Under the pieces are notes generated by a model. The model did not search any database and was not told where the DNA came from. It saw nothing but the letters and a program-made list of their open reading frames with translations. Made by a program: the position numbers and the translations under genes. From an uncultured Propionimicrobium sp. (GTDB lineage: Bacteria; Actinomycetota; Actinomycetes; Propionibacteriales; Propionibacteriaceae), in contig CAMIGX010000003.1 in the NCBI GenBank assembly GCA_946221385.1, positions 62,001 through 126,000 on the forward strand: a DNA stretch of 64,000 nt. Reading direction: 5' to 3'. Below, in pieces: positions 25,875-34,827 of the stretch (within the stretch, counting starts at the first letter, position 1; each line of letters starts with the position of its first letter).

Positions 25875-26828
25875 GTGCCCGAAGGACATGTCACACACCG
25901 TCTAGCCCGCGAAATCACTAGGCATTTCGCTGGGCAGCAGGTGCACGTCACATCCCCGCAGGGCCGTTTCGCTGACGCCGCAGCATTGCTCGACGGCACC
26001 GTCTTGGACGGCTCGCAGGCAGTCGGCAAGCATCTATTCATTGATTTCGCTGCCGAGCAGATTGTCTGGATTCATCTCGGGCTGATCGGCAAGATGCGCT
26101 TCGTTCCCGTCACAGATCTGCGCAGCCCCGAGACGCTGCGCTTGCGCATCGAACTGCTCGATCCAGCGGCTGGGCAGGCAACCGGCACCCCGATGGAGGT
26201 GCGCGGCGACGCGGTCGTCCCAGTCGACGCGGACGGTGATGGCGTCGCCGATGATGCTCAGCCGTTGGCAGTCGAGCTGCGCGGGCCGCAATGGTGCCGG
26301 TTGATCACTGCCGATGAGCAGGCTGCCGTCGTCGCTAAGAGTGGCCCGGATCCGCTGCGTGCCGACGCCGACCCGGAGCTTGCCTGGCGCAAGCTGCATG
26401 CGTCCAATAGGGCGATCGGTCAACTGCTGATGGATCAAGCCGCGTTCGCCGGGGTTGGCAATATTTTCCGTGCCGAGGTGCTCTTTCGTCACCATGTCGA
26501 TCCGCAGCTGCCGGCGAAGAAGTTGCCGCGGACGGTCTTTGATTCGATGTGGGCCGATCTGGTGCAAATGATGCACGCTGCAGTTGACAGCGGCCAGATC
26601 GATTCGGTGGATGCGGATTACACGCCAGAGGCGATGCATCGTCCACCGCGCGTCGACGCGCACGGCGGTGAGGTCTATGTCTATCGCCGTGCCGGCCAGC
26701 CGTGCCTGGTATGCGGCACCGAGGTCGCGATGGCCAATATGGCCGGACGCAATCTCTACTGGTGTCCGAACTGTCAGCCAAACGGTTCAATGGGGGAGAC
26801 GATCGACCCCTATCAGCCGGTCGAGTAG
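25875..26828 (+). CDS. Fpg/Nei-family DNA glycosylase (endonuclease VIII-like)
   Basis: A 317-residue base-excision repair enzyme that removes oxidised bases and nicks abasic DNA. After GTG 25875 the mature N-terminus reads PEGHVTHRLA: the catalytic Pro2 and Glu3 and the His mark the actinobacterial Nei2 type rather than Fpg (PELPEV). The helix-two-turn-helix part (NRAIGQLLMDQAAFAGVGNIFRAEVLF) is present, and a C-terminal zinc finger uses CLVCGTE and WCPNCQ (about residues 277-305). It is slightly longer than usual (about 260-270) because of an insert around residues 95-125. It is divergent from the PFOR cluster and 63 nt before the acyltransferase gene. Confidence 0.92.
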   Translation: MPEGHVTHRLAREITRHFAGQQVHVTSPQGRFADAAALLDGTVLDGSQAVGKHLFIDFAAEQIVWIHLGLIGKMRFVPVTDLRSPETLRLRIELLDPAAGQATGTPMEVRGDAVVPVDADGDGVADDAQPLAVELRGPQWCRLITADEQAAVVAKSGPDPLRADADPELAWRKLHASNRAIGQLLMDQAAFAGVGNIFRAEVLFRHHVDPQLPAKKLPRTVFDSMWADLVQMMHAAVDSGQIDSVDADYTPEAMHRPPRVDAHGGEVYVYRRAGQPCLVCGTEVAMANMAGRNLYWCPNCQPNGSMGETIDPYQPVE

Positions 26829-26891
26829 CTGCGCCTTCGACCATCAGCGCGAAACACGAGAATCAATTAACGGCGTTGAGATGATTGGAGC

Positions 26892-28061
26892 GTGAGCCTC
26901 GAGATGAGTTCCGCGTCCGCGATGACCTATCTTTACCCCGGCCAGGGCACCCAAAAGCAGGGCATGACGTTGGCTGAGGCTGAGACCGACGATGTGCTGG
27001 CTGAGATTTGGCGGCTAGCTGACGAACACACTCGTGCCGCGCATGGCTTCTCGATCCGTCAGATCGTCGCGGAGAATCCTGTCGAACTGGAAGTGCACGG
27101 CCGGCTTCTGCGTCATCCAACAGGGCTGCTGCACCGCACCGAATTCAGCCAAGTCGCGCTGGCTGTGGTCGCGTACTCGCAGACTGAGCAGCTGCGTCAG
27201 GCTGGTCGACTCATTGAAGGTGCCTGGTTCGCCGGGCATTCACTGGGCGAATACACCGCGCTGGCTTGCTATGCGCAGGTGCTTGGGCTGACCGAATTGA
27301 TTGATGTGGTCTATCAGCGGGGCCGCGTCATGAACCAGCTGGTGCCGCGCGACGCGGACGGTGCCAGCGACTACGGCATCGTCGTGTTGCGGCCCGATCG
27401 GCTTGGCTTAGACGATGCCGCGGCACTCGAATATGTGGCGTCAATCGCTGCCGCTTCGGGAGAATTCTTGCAAGTGGTCAATCACAATCTGGCGGGAGCG
27501 CAATACGCCGTCGCTGGTAGCAATGCCGGTCTGAAAGCGTTAGCCGATGACGCCAAGCAGCGGACGCAGGCAGCCGGGCGGGGTCGCGCAGTCTTGCGGC
27601 TGCCCGGCATCGACGTACCCTTCCACTCCAGCATCTTGCAGGCAGGCGTCGACGAATTCCGCGCCGACCTGCAGCGCATCGTTCCGGCAGCTGTTGATTG
27701 CAGCGGGTTGTTTGGTCGCTACGTTCCTAATCTCGTCGGCATTCCTTTCTCGCTTGATGACGCTTTCCTGGCTGCCGTTCGGCAAGCCGCCCCCGCGGCT
27801 AAACTGTCTTCGTCCTCAGCTCTTGATGCCCGAGAACTGTTGATCGAACTGTTGGCCTGGCAATTCGCGTCCCCCGTCCAATGGATCAACACTCAAGAAA
27901 CATTGCTCGCCGCCGGAGTGGAACAGTTCTTGGAAATCGGGCTCGCCGAATCGCCAGTCCTGGCGAATCTATTGACGGCGACCCTCAACCAGCCCGCCCA
28001 TGTCGGCAGATCGGTTGGGGTATTCAATCTGGAACGCGACCACGCCCGAATCTTCAGCTAG
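26892..28061 (+). CDS. Free-standing malonyl/palmitoyl-transferase-like protein (FabD / FAS-I MPT type)
   Basis: A 389-residue acyltransferase. It begins with TYLYPGQGTQKQGM, has the nucleophile Ser in FAGHSLGEYTALACYA (about residue 115) and the catalytic His in PGIDVPFHSSIL (about 242). The segments VVNHNLAGAQYAVAGS, DVPFHS and GRYVPNLVGIPF resemble the malonyl/palmitoyl transferase domain of type I fatty acid synthases more than ordinary FabD. No other FAS domain is encoded around it. Either it is a dedicated stand-alone acyltransferase or a survivor of a dismantled synthase. GTG 26892 is used; ATG 26904 is an alternative, and no convincing ribosome-binding site decides it. Two 78-bp repeats follow. 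Confidence 0.75.
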   Translation: MSLEMSSASAMTYLYPGQGTQKQGMTLAEAETDDVLAEIWRLADEHTRAAHGFSIRQIVAENPVELEVHGRLLRHPTGLLHRTEFSQVALAVVAYSQTEQLRQAGRLIEGAWFAGHSLGEYTALACYAQVLGLTELIDVVYQRGRVMNQLVPRDADGASDYGIVVLRPDRLGLDDAAALEYVASIAAASGEFLQVVNHNLAGAQYAVAGSNAGLKALADDAKQRTQAAGRGRAVLRLPGIDVPFHSSILQAGVDEFRADLQRIVPAAVDCSGLFGRYVPNLVGIPFSLDDAFLAAVRQAAPAAKLSSSSALDARELLIELLAWQFASPVQWINTQETLLAAGVEQFLEIGLAESPVLANLLTATLNQPAHVGRSVGVFNLERDHARIFS

Positions 28062-28104
28062 CCTCACGCATCTTCTGTGCTGGGCCGGTTAGTGCGCCGT
28101 CAGA

Positions 28105-28182
28105 TGTCGCAAAATCATTGCTCACGAACCAATCCGTGCCGGAAAGTCTCGCTTAGCTGCGTCGAGAGTGGGTTTTGCGACA
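28105..28182. repeat. 78-bp inverted-repeat element, copy 4
   Basis: A 78-bp unit with ends TGTCGCAAAATCATTGCTC and GAGAGTGGGTTTTGCGACA, inverted over the outer 11 nt. It lies 43 bp after the acyltransferase stop, between convergent genes, and has the same length and ends as the copies 17 kb away. Confidence 0.8.
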
Positions 28183-28248
28183 TTTGCTATCAGCTCACCT
28201 ATGGCTCGTGCCGGGGCTCTCTAAAGGACCGCAGTTGCTTGAGTTCAA

Positions 28249-28326
28249 TGTCGCAAAATCATTGCTCGCCAACGCATCTTCACCTTCAAGTGGCGCAAGG
28301 CTGTATCGAGAATGAGTTTTGCGACA
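28249..28326. repeat. 78-bp inverted-repeat element, copy 5
   Basis: A 78-bp unit sharing TGTCGCAAAATCATTGCTC at the left and a GAGAATGAGTTTTGCGACA right end with copy 4. It starts 66 bp after copy 4 ends and has the same orientation. The interior is different. It ends 42 bp before the cydC stop. Confidence 0.8.
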
Positions 28327-28368
28327 TTCGGGCCAGCGGCCGCTCGTGCGATGAGCGCCGGGAAGGTT

Positions 28369-30030
28369 TCAGCGCACGCGTTGGGTGGTCGCGTGTTCGA
28401 CGAGGTTGATCTGCCGGTCGCAGCGGGCAATCAAGTCGGCGTCGTGACTGATGACGACCATGCTGTGCTCGCCGAGCTCACGGAAAAGATCGTCCAGCAG
28501 CGAGCTAGCGGTTTCCTGATCCAGATGCTCGGTCGGTTCGTCCAAAATCACCAAATCTGCCGGCTTTTCAGCGACCAGCACCCGAGCCAGTGCGATGCGC
28601 TGGGCCTCGCCGCCAGACAGCGTCGCGCCCTGCTCGCCGACCACGCGATCCGGGCTCATCGCCAGGCCCGCGCGACGCAGTGCGTCCGTCACTTGCTCTT
28701 CGGTGGCGTGGTTATTGCCGATGCGCACATTTTCTCTGACGGTGGTGGCAAAGATGTGCGCGTCCTGCGCCAGATAGGCGACTCGCGTCGGGGTGTCGAT
28801 TTCGCCAGCGAGTGGCTCGATCAAGCCCATGATCGTCGCTGCCAGCGTCGTCTTGCCGAGCCCGGACGGACCAGTCAGCGCGACCGCTTCGCCATGATCC
28901 ACGCTAAAACTCAGCCCTTGCAGCAATGGTTCAGCGTCTGGCCAACCGACAGTGACGTCCTTGACTTGCAGAATCCCAGGCTGGCCCTGCTGGTCATCGA
29001 CGAGGTGATCACCGCGGCCGATCTTGGGTGCGTCCAGCAAAGCCAAGACGCGGTCCAGCGAGGTGCGGGCGCGGGTGAAAGTCTGGGCGGCTTTACTGAG
29101 ATCGGCGAAGGACTCATTGAGCGCCAGCGGCACCAAGACCAGCACAGCCAGCCCGCGGGCCAGCAGATCACCCGACGCCACAGCCGGCGCGCCGATCAGC
29201 AGCGCAGCGACTACAGCGATGCCGGTGGCAGCCATCTGCAAGGCCGAGCCAAGACCTTGGGTCCAAGCTCCGCGGCGTTCCGCGGCACGCAACCGTGCGT
29301 CTGTCTCGTGGAGTCGATCTAGGGCCATGTCGGCGACTCCATATGCGACCAGGTCTGGGGCGCTACGTGAAATCTCCCGGACGCGGTCACCCAACTCGCC
29401 GCGTGCTGGCACCGCGTCTTGGTCAGCAGCCAGCGACCAGCGTTGTGCTAGCCAAGGCACGATGATGCCTGCGAAGACCGAAGTAATCAGCAGCACCGCC
29501 GCGAACAGGGGCGAAAAGAGAGTCAAGATCAAGCTGGTGCCGATCAGCACGATGCTCGCCGAACACAGCGGCAGCAAGACGCGAACGACCAGGTCCATGA
29601 TCGCGTCAATGTCTTGGGTGACGCGCACCAGCAGATCGCCACGACGGCGACCCAGCAGCGTGGTGCCAGAGAGTTTGTCGTAGGTGCGCAGCCGCAGCAC
29701 GCCCTGCATGCGCAGCGCCAGGTCGTGCCCGACGACCCGTTCGAAATAGCGTGCGACGGGGCGGGAGATGCCGAAGAAACGGACGCCGACCGCGGCAGCC
29801 TGCAGATAGAGGACCGGCGGATGTTCGGCGGCCCGGCTGAGTAGCCAAGCCGAGACGCCCATCAAAGCCACTGACGCAGCCGTCGCAGCGGTTGCCAACA
29901 GTAACGATCCGATCAGCAGCCAGCGGCCGTGCGGAATGCTGGCGACGATGTCGTTGAACAGGCGACGCACACCACGGCGACTACGGCCCGGCGAATCAAT
30001 TGATGCCTCAGTCTTGCGTCGCTCAATCAT
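28369..30030 (-). CDS. cydC: ABC transporter CydC subunit (cytochrome bd assembly)
   Basis: A 553-residue half of the heterodimeric CydDC exporter that is required for assembly of cytochrome bd oxidase; thiols and heme have been proposed as cargo. The N-terminal six-helix domain includes FFGISRPVARYFERVVGHD, characteristic of CydC. The ATPase domain has Walker A LTGPSGLGKTTL (about residue 390), LSGGEAQRIALAR and Walker B LVILDEPTEHLD. ATG 30030 follows AGGAGGTGCG. It lies 91 nt after cydD and is the last gene of the cydABDC run. Two repeat elements lie just beyond its stop. Confidence 0.93.
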   Translation of the reverse strand: MIERRKTEASIDSPGRSRRGVRRLFNDIVASIPHGRWLLIGSLLLATAATAASVALMGVSAWLLSRAAEHPPVLYLQAAAVGVRFFGISRPVARYFERVVGHDLALRMQGVLRLRTYDKLSGTTLLGRRRGDLLVRVTQDIDAIMDLVVRVLLPLCSASIVLIGTSLILTLFSPLFAAVLLITSVFAGIIVPWLAQRWSLAADQDAVPARGELGDRVREISRSAPDLVAYGVADMALDRLHETDARLRAAERRGAWTQGLGSALQMAATGIAVVAALLIGAPAVASGDLLARGLAVLVLVPLALNESFADLSKAAQTFTRARTSLDRVLALLDAPKIGRGDHLVDDQQGQPGILQVKDVTVGWPDAEPLLQGLSFSVDHGEAVALTGPSGLGKTTLAATIMGLIEPLAGEIDTPTRVAYLAQDAHIFATTVRENVRIGNNHATEEQVTDALRRAGLAMSPDRVVGEQGATLSGGEAQRIALARVLVAEKPADLVILDEPTEHLDQETASSLLDDLFRELGEHSMVVISHDADLIARCDRQINLVEHATTQRVR

Positions 30031-30121
30031 GCTCGCACCTCCTGGACCTGCGGTCGGGTACGCCGTTGAGCGGCATCACCACTGCCGCGGGCTATGCCCG
30101 GATAAGTGCGGAAAGCGGGCG

Positions 30122-31774
30122 TCATATTTCGACCACCTGATCTGCCAGTTCGATCAATGCTGGACGGTGCGTCACGATGACTGCGCCCGCGCCTGAATCA
30201 CGCACTGCCTGGATCGCTACTGCCTCGGTTTCAGCGTCCAAGCCTGCAGTGGGTTCGTCCAGGACCAGCAATTTCGCACCGCCCAATTCGATACGTAGCA
30301 GCGCCCGCGCGAGAGCGACGCGACGTCGCTCGCCAGCTGACAGCCCCTCGGCTTCGTCACCGACGTGCCGGTCTAGGGCGAGCCATTGACCGCCGGCACG
30401 ATCGAGCGCGTCACGAAGTTGGGCGTCACTCGCATTCGGGAAACCGACGCGCAAATTGTCGGCGATGGTGCCGGCTAGCATGCCCGGTTCTTGAGCTACA
30501 TAGGCCAGCTGGGAACGCCAACTGTCCAGGTCCAATTCTTCGAAAGCGCACCGGCCGCCACCCCGATTCTCCAGCCAGATCTGACCGCTAGTCGGTGCTT
30601 GAAAACCTAGTAGGACCGCCAACGCGGTGGTCTTGCCGCCACCAGACTTGCCGACCAATGCGGTGACCTCGCCTGGCTCTAGGCGCGCCGAAAAATCCTG
30701 CAAGGATGCTGACTCAGCGCCCGGATATTGCACGCTCACGTCGTCAAATATGAAGGCAGATCTTGCGACGTCGGGAGCCGTCGCATCGCCGCCGAAAGCG
30801 CCGGCGCCAGCAGCGTCAATGAAATTGAAGGCAGCATCCGCGGCGGCCTGACCGTCCGCCGAATCGTGGAAGTGCACGCCGACCATGCGCAAGGGCAGAT
30901 AGATCTCGGGCGCCAAGACCAGCAAGAACAACGAGGTGGTCAGGTCTAGATGACCCGCGACCACCCGAAAACCGACCGTGACCGCGATCAGCGCGACCGA
31001 CAGGGTCGCTAAGAATTCCAGGACGCCACCGGAAATGAAGGCGATCATCAAGGTGCGCATCGTGACGCGGCGGTTGGCGTCCTCGGTTTCCTTGACGCCG
31101 GCCAATTGCGCTCGCGCCCGGCCGAACACCTGCAAAGTCGGCAACCCCAAGACCAGGTCGGAGAAGTGATTGGCTAGCCGGGTCTGCACCGCCAGCCGCT
31201 TATCGACGGCCTCCTGAGTCTTCCAACCGATCAGTGCCATGAAGATCGGGATCAACGGGATCGTGAACGCAGCGATGATCGCTGAACGCCAGTCCGTGAT
31301 GAGCACGACTGCGCCGATCAGCAGCGGCACGACCATCGACAAGATCAGCTGCGGCAGGTATTTGCTGAAATAGCCGTCTAGTGCGTCCAAGCCGGGCCCG
31401 ACGATGTGCATCAGCGTCGCGCTAGAAGTAGATGAATCACCTGGCCTCGCCAGCCGGGCAGCCATGACGTCACGACGCAGCTGAGATTTGACGTCAGCTG
31501 AGGCCCGGTGGGCCAGCCAAGAATTCAACCAGTTGAGCAGCGCCCGGCCAGCGAAGACGACCAGCAGCCCAGCGATATAGATCGGTAATTCAGGCAGCAA
31601 GCCGGTCAAGCCAGCGTGGTGGCGGTCGAAGCTGCCGCCCACGGCCTGGGCGATCAGCCACGCCTGCAAGATGACTAGGACTGCGGTGCAAAGGCCAGTC
31701 AGCACAACGGCGACCAGGAATTTCCTGGTCGCCGTTGCGCGATTCAGCAGCCTCGGATCGAGCGGCTTAGCCAT
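30122..31774 (-). CDS. cydD: ABC transporter CydD subunit (cytochrome bd assembly)
   Basis: A 550-residue half-transporter, partner of CydC. The transmembrane domain opens with FLVAVVLTGLCTAVLVILQAW. The ATPase part shows LVGKSGGGKTTAL (about residue 376), LSAGERRRVALARALL (Ala instead of Gly in LSGGE) and LLVLDEPTAGLDAETEA. ATG 31774 is 6 nt after the cydB stop, which places it in the same operon. CydD normally precedes CydC, as here. Confidence 0.93.
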   Translation of the reverse strand: MAKPLDPRLLNRATATRKFLVAVVLTGLCTAVLVILQAWLIAQAVGGSFDRHHAGLTGLLPELPIYIAGLLVVFAGRALLNWLNSWLAHRASADVKSQLRRDVMAARLARPGDSSTSSATLMHIVGPGLDALDGYFSKYLPQLILSMVVPLLIGAVVLITDWRSAIIAAFTIPLIPIFMALIGWKTQEAVDKRLAVQTRLANHFSDLVLGLPTLQVFGRARAQLAGVKETEDANRRVTMRTLMIAFISGGVLEFLATLSVALIAVTVGFRVVAGHLDLTTSLFLLVLAPEIYLPLRMVGVHFHDSADGQAAADAAFNFIDAAGAGAFGGDATAPDVARSAFIFDDVSVQYPGAESASLQDFSARLEPGEVTALVGKSGGGKTTALAVLLGFQAPTSGQIWLENRGGGRCAFEELDLDSWRSQLAYVAQEPGMLAGTIADNLRVGFPNASDAQLRDALDRAGGQWLALDRHVGDEAEGLSAGERRRVALARALLRIELGGAKLLVLDEPTAGLDAETEAVAIQAVRDSGAGAVIVTHRPALIELADQVVEI

Positions 31775-31780
31775 GGCGTC

Positions 31781-32971
31781 CTATGACGTGCTCGTCTCTG
31801 AGGAGTCAGACCGAGCCGCGTGCGAACCAGCGACAGATCCCGACACGGCGCTGGTGGCTTTGGCGTGGCTCGCCGTGCCTTCCGAGCCAGTCGAGAAGTG
31901 CGCCTCGTCCTTAGCATCTTCCGAAGGCTCAGGCGGCATGTTGGCGACGCTGAGACGCTTACGGAAGACGTAGTAGGACCAGATGGTGTAGCCCAACACG
32001 ATCGGCACGAAGATCGCCGCGAAGATCGACATCAGACCGAGGGTCTTCGGTGAGCTGGATGCCGTCACGATATTCAGCGGGTTGGCCGGATCTTCGCTGA
32101 TGAATCCGAGGCTGCCGTACATCTTGACGAAGATCGATGCGAACAGAGTCGCGATCGTCACGCCAGTGAAGATGAACGACGGGGTATCGGCGCGCTTGTT
32201 GTGGGCCAGCAACGAGCCGACCAAGCAGAGCACCGACACCAGGCCCAGACCCCAGGTCAGGATCGGGGCGATATCGCCCAGCCACGGGTTGTCGCTGGTC
32301 GGGTAGAAGACGTTCGCGCAGACCACGAACGCCAGCAGCAAGACGACCACGACCGGGCCCATCTTCTTGATGTAGCCCTCAGCCTTCTCGTAGACGCTGC
32401 CCTCAGTCTTGAGGGTCAAGAAGACTGCACCGTGGACGGTGAACAGCAGCACCGTCAGCACGCCGCCGAGCAGCGCCAACGGGCTGAACAGCGACCAGAA
32501 GCTTTGCGTCATGTGCGGCGGGTTGCCGGCGACCGGCATACCGATGAAGAAGTTCGCGAAGCCCACACCGAAGACCAGCGAGACGATGAACGAGCCGATC
32601 GACGAGCACCAGTCGAAGGTGTCACGCCAGCGGTCGTCAGGCATCATCGCGCGGTATTCGAAGGAGACACCACGAATGATCAGGCCGAGCAAGACGAGGA
32701 ACAGTGGCAGATAAAGACCACTGAACAGGGTCGAATACCAGCCGGGGAAGGCAGCGAACATAGCGCCACCGGCGGTCAGCAGCCAGACCTCGTTACCGTC
32801 CCAGGTCGGGCCGATCGAGTTGACCATGACGCGACGCTCGCGCGGGTCCTTGCCGAGGATGAAGTAGAGCATCGCGACGCCGAAGTCGAAGCCTTCGAAG
32901 AAGAAGAATCCAATCCAAAGGACGGCGATGAGTACGAACCAGAGAATCTGGAGGAATGTTGGATCAGCCAC
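31781..32971 (-). CDS. cydB: Cytochrome bd ubiquinol/menaquinol oxidase subunit II
   Basis: A 396-residue integral membrane subunit of the high-affinity terminal oxidase. It has about eight to nine helices, with family landmarks FFFFEGFDFGVAML near the N-terminus and GPTWDGNEVWLLTAGGAMFAA. The start is GTG 32971 with GGAG 7 nt upstream. The C-terminal 50 residues (EPSEDAKDEAHFSTGSEG and onward) form a Ser/Ala/Glu-rich tail beyond the usual end of the family. It follows cydA after 12 nt and precedes cydD. Confidence 0.95.
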   Translation of the reverse strand: MADPTFLQILWFVLIAVLWIGFFFFEGFDFGVAMLYFILGKDPRERRVMVNSIGPTWDGNEVWLLTAGGAMFAAFPGWYSTLFSGLYLPLFLVLLGLIIRGVSFEYRAMMPDDRWRDTFDWCSSIGSFIVSLVFGVGFANFFIGMPVAGNPPHMTQSFWSLFSPLALLGGVLTVLLFTVHGAVFLTLKTEGSVYEKAEGYIKKMGPVVVVLLLAFVVCANVFYPTSDNPWLGDIAPILTWGLGLVSVLCLVGSLLAHNKRADTPSFIFTGVTIATLFASIFVKMYGSLGFISEDPANPLNIVTASSSPKTLGLMSIFAAIFVPIVLGYTIWSYYVFRKRLSVANMPPEPSEDAKDEAHFSTGSEGTASHAKATSAVSGSVAGSHAARSDSSETSTS

Positions 32972-32983
32972 GTCAATCTCCGA

Positions 32984-34528
32984 TCAGTACGCGAAGTACA
33001 GTTCTTTTTCGTTCTCGGGGTTCAGCTCAGGCTGCTTGACTTCCTCAGGCAGGCCCTTGCCGATCTGGACGAAGAACAGCTTGACCACGACGACGGCGAC
33101 CGCGAGGTAGACCAAGGTGTACAGGATCGTCGAGAACAGCACCGAACCGGTGGAGACCGTCGGGGAGACGGCCGTCCAAGTCGGCAGCACACCGTTGACG
33201 ATCCAGGGCTGGCGGCCCATTTCAGTCAAGATCCAGCCGAAGGTGTTGGCCAACAGCGGCAGGAATGGCAAGACCGAGAAGGTGAATTTCCAGAAGCCGC
33301 CACCGAAGCCTTCCAGCGGCGGGATGCCGTCAACGCCGTCCTTCTTCTTATGACGCAGCGCGATCAGCGCCCAGATCGAGGCCAAGGTGCCCAGGAAGCC
33401 CAGGCCCATCATGAGGCGGAAGCTGTAGAAGGCGACCATGACGTTCGGCACGGGGTCGACGTTCAACTCGGCCAGTGAGCCAGCGAATTCCTCTTGCAGC
33501 TGGTTGCGGGTGCCGTCGTGGGCGTACCAGCCGTCTTCGATGTACTCGCGGGTAAGGTCCTCGATGCCTTTGACTTCAGCGTTCGGGTCGTTGAAGGCCA
33601 AGATGCTCAGCACATAGGGCACTTCAGGACCCCAAACCTTGGTGACCTTGGTGATGCCGTCTTCGCCGCGCTCCTGAGTGTAAATGCCGACGATGGTGAA
33701 GCCCGCCTTGGCGGTGGTCTCCATGTGGCCCTCAGAGGCGGCCAGCTTCATCGGCTGCAGCTTCGTCTCGACCTTGGCGGTCCAGTCACCCGACAGATAG
33801 GTCAGCAGCGACGCGACCAGCAGCATCCAAGCACCGAACTTAGCTGCCATGCGCCAAGCGGAGGTATCGGGACGCACCTCGATGCCCTCGACGCGAGCGT
33901 CACGATGACGCTTCTGCAGCTTCCAGCCGGCGATGCCCAAGACCAGTGCGCCGGCGACCATGAAGGACGCGCCGAACTGGTGGGGGATGGTGACCAGGAA
34001 GAAGGGGTTGGTGAACAGCGCGCTGAAGTCAGTCAGCTCCGCGCGACCATTGCGGTAGGTGGCGCCGACCGGGTTTTGCATCCACATGTTGGCGGCGAGA
34101 ATGAACACCGCAGACAGTGAGGAACCAATCGCGGTCAGATACATGCACATGTTGTGCACGGCTGGTTTGAGCTTGTCCCAACCGAAGATCCACAGACCAA
34201 TGAAAGTGGATTCCAAGAAGAACGTGATCAGCGCCTCGAGCGCCAGCGGTGCACCGAAGATGTCACCGACGAAGCGCGAGTATTCCGACCAGTTCATGCC
34301 GAATTGGAATTCCTGCACGATGCCAGTCACGACACCAGCGACGAAGTTGATCAAGAACAACTTCGCGAAGAATTTAGTCAGTTTCAACCAATCTTCATTC
34401 TTCGTGCGCAACCACATTGTCTGCATCACAGCGACGGTCCAGGTTAAACCGATGGTGATGGGCACAAAGAAGAAGTGGTAAACGGTGGTAATACCAAACT
34501 GCCACCGTGCTAATACCTGTGCGTCCAT
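32984..34528 (-). CDS. cydA: Cytochrome bd oxidase subunit I
   Basis: The 514-residue heme-bearing subunit. It reduces oxygen to water with electrons from quinol and confers respiration at very low oxygen. It begins MDAQVLARWQFGITTVYHF; the conserved GRQPWIVNG quinol-side motif is near residue 445. The frame is open far upstream (to 34696), but ATG 34528 gives the family N-terminus. No Shine-Dalgarno is visible. A TACTAT -10-like box ends 7 nt before the ATG on the minus strand, so a leaderless message is plausible. It is the first gene of the cydABDC operon. Confidence 0.95.
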   Translation of the reverse strand: MDAQVLARWQFGITTVYHFFFVPITIGLTWTVAVMQTMWLRTKNEDWLKLTKFFAKLFLINFVAGVVTGIVQEFQFGMNWSEYSRFVGDIFGAPLALEALITFFLESTFIGLWIFGWDKLKPAVHNMCMYLTAIGSSLSAVFILAANMWMQNPVGATYRNGRAELTDFSALFTNPFFLVTIPHQFGASFMVAGALVLGIAGWKLQKRHRDARVEGIEVRPDTSAWRMAAKFGAWMLLVASLLTYLSGDWTAKVETKLQPMKLAASEGHMETTAKAGFTIVGIYTQERGEDGITKVTKVWGPEVPYVLSILAFNDPNAEVKGIEDLTREYIEDGWYAHDGTRNQLQEEFAGSLAELNVDPVPNVMVAFYSFRLMMGLGFLGTLASIWALIALRHKKKDGVDGIPPLEGFGGGFWKFTFSVLPFLPLLANTFGWILTEMGRQPWIVNGVLPTWTAVSPTVSTGSVLFSTILYTLVYLAVAVVVVKLFFVQIGKGLPEEVKQPELNPENEKELYFAY

Positions 34529-34827
34529 AGATGGGATAGTAAACCCATACGCAAGCAAAAAGCCACCCCGCCGTGAGTAGTAGTCGAGGCAGGGTGTATG
34601 ATGCAGAATTTCGAAACAACTTGATGTCGTAAAAAGCGGTGTTTTGGCTCGTCGTGGGAGAATTTCTGGATCCCTCGCCCGGTCGTCTTGCGGCATCGAT
34701 CATCGGCGGCTCTATGGGCACCCACCGTGCTAATTGAAAAGCATCAGTTGAAGCTCCGGTTTTCTGGTAAATTCTCCCGGAGATTTCTGTCAGCAAACTC
34801 CGCCAATAACGAAGAAAGCGAAGCGTC
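34529..34827. promoter_or_regulatory. Divergent cydA-bioY intergenic region
   Basis: About 300 bp without a supportable gene. It contains the probable cydA -10 box TACTAT (on the minus strand, about 34536-34541), a 13-bp repeat CCACCGTGCTAAT near 34723 that also occurs inside the start of cydA at 34502, and a CTCCGG...CCGGAG hairpin near 34752-34780 in the bioY leader. No biotin-repressor operator could be assigned. Confidence 0.4.

Noticed and set aside
28077..28409. A 110-residue plus-strand frame through repeat copies 4 and 5
   Set aside because: It is created by the repeats, runs into the cydC end on the opposite strand and has no start signal.
28312..29322. A 336-residue plus-strand frame over cydC
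   Set aside because: It is antisense to a clear ABC transporter and has no recognisable motif.
32201..33478. A 425-residue plus-strand frame over cydA and cydB
   Set aside because: It is antisense to two certain genes; the composition (Asp/Glu/Arg/Gln-rich, low complexity) is typical of a shadow frame.
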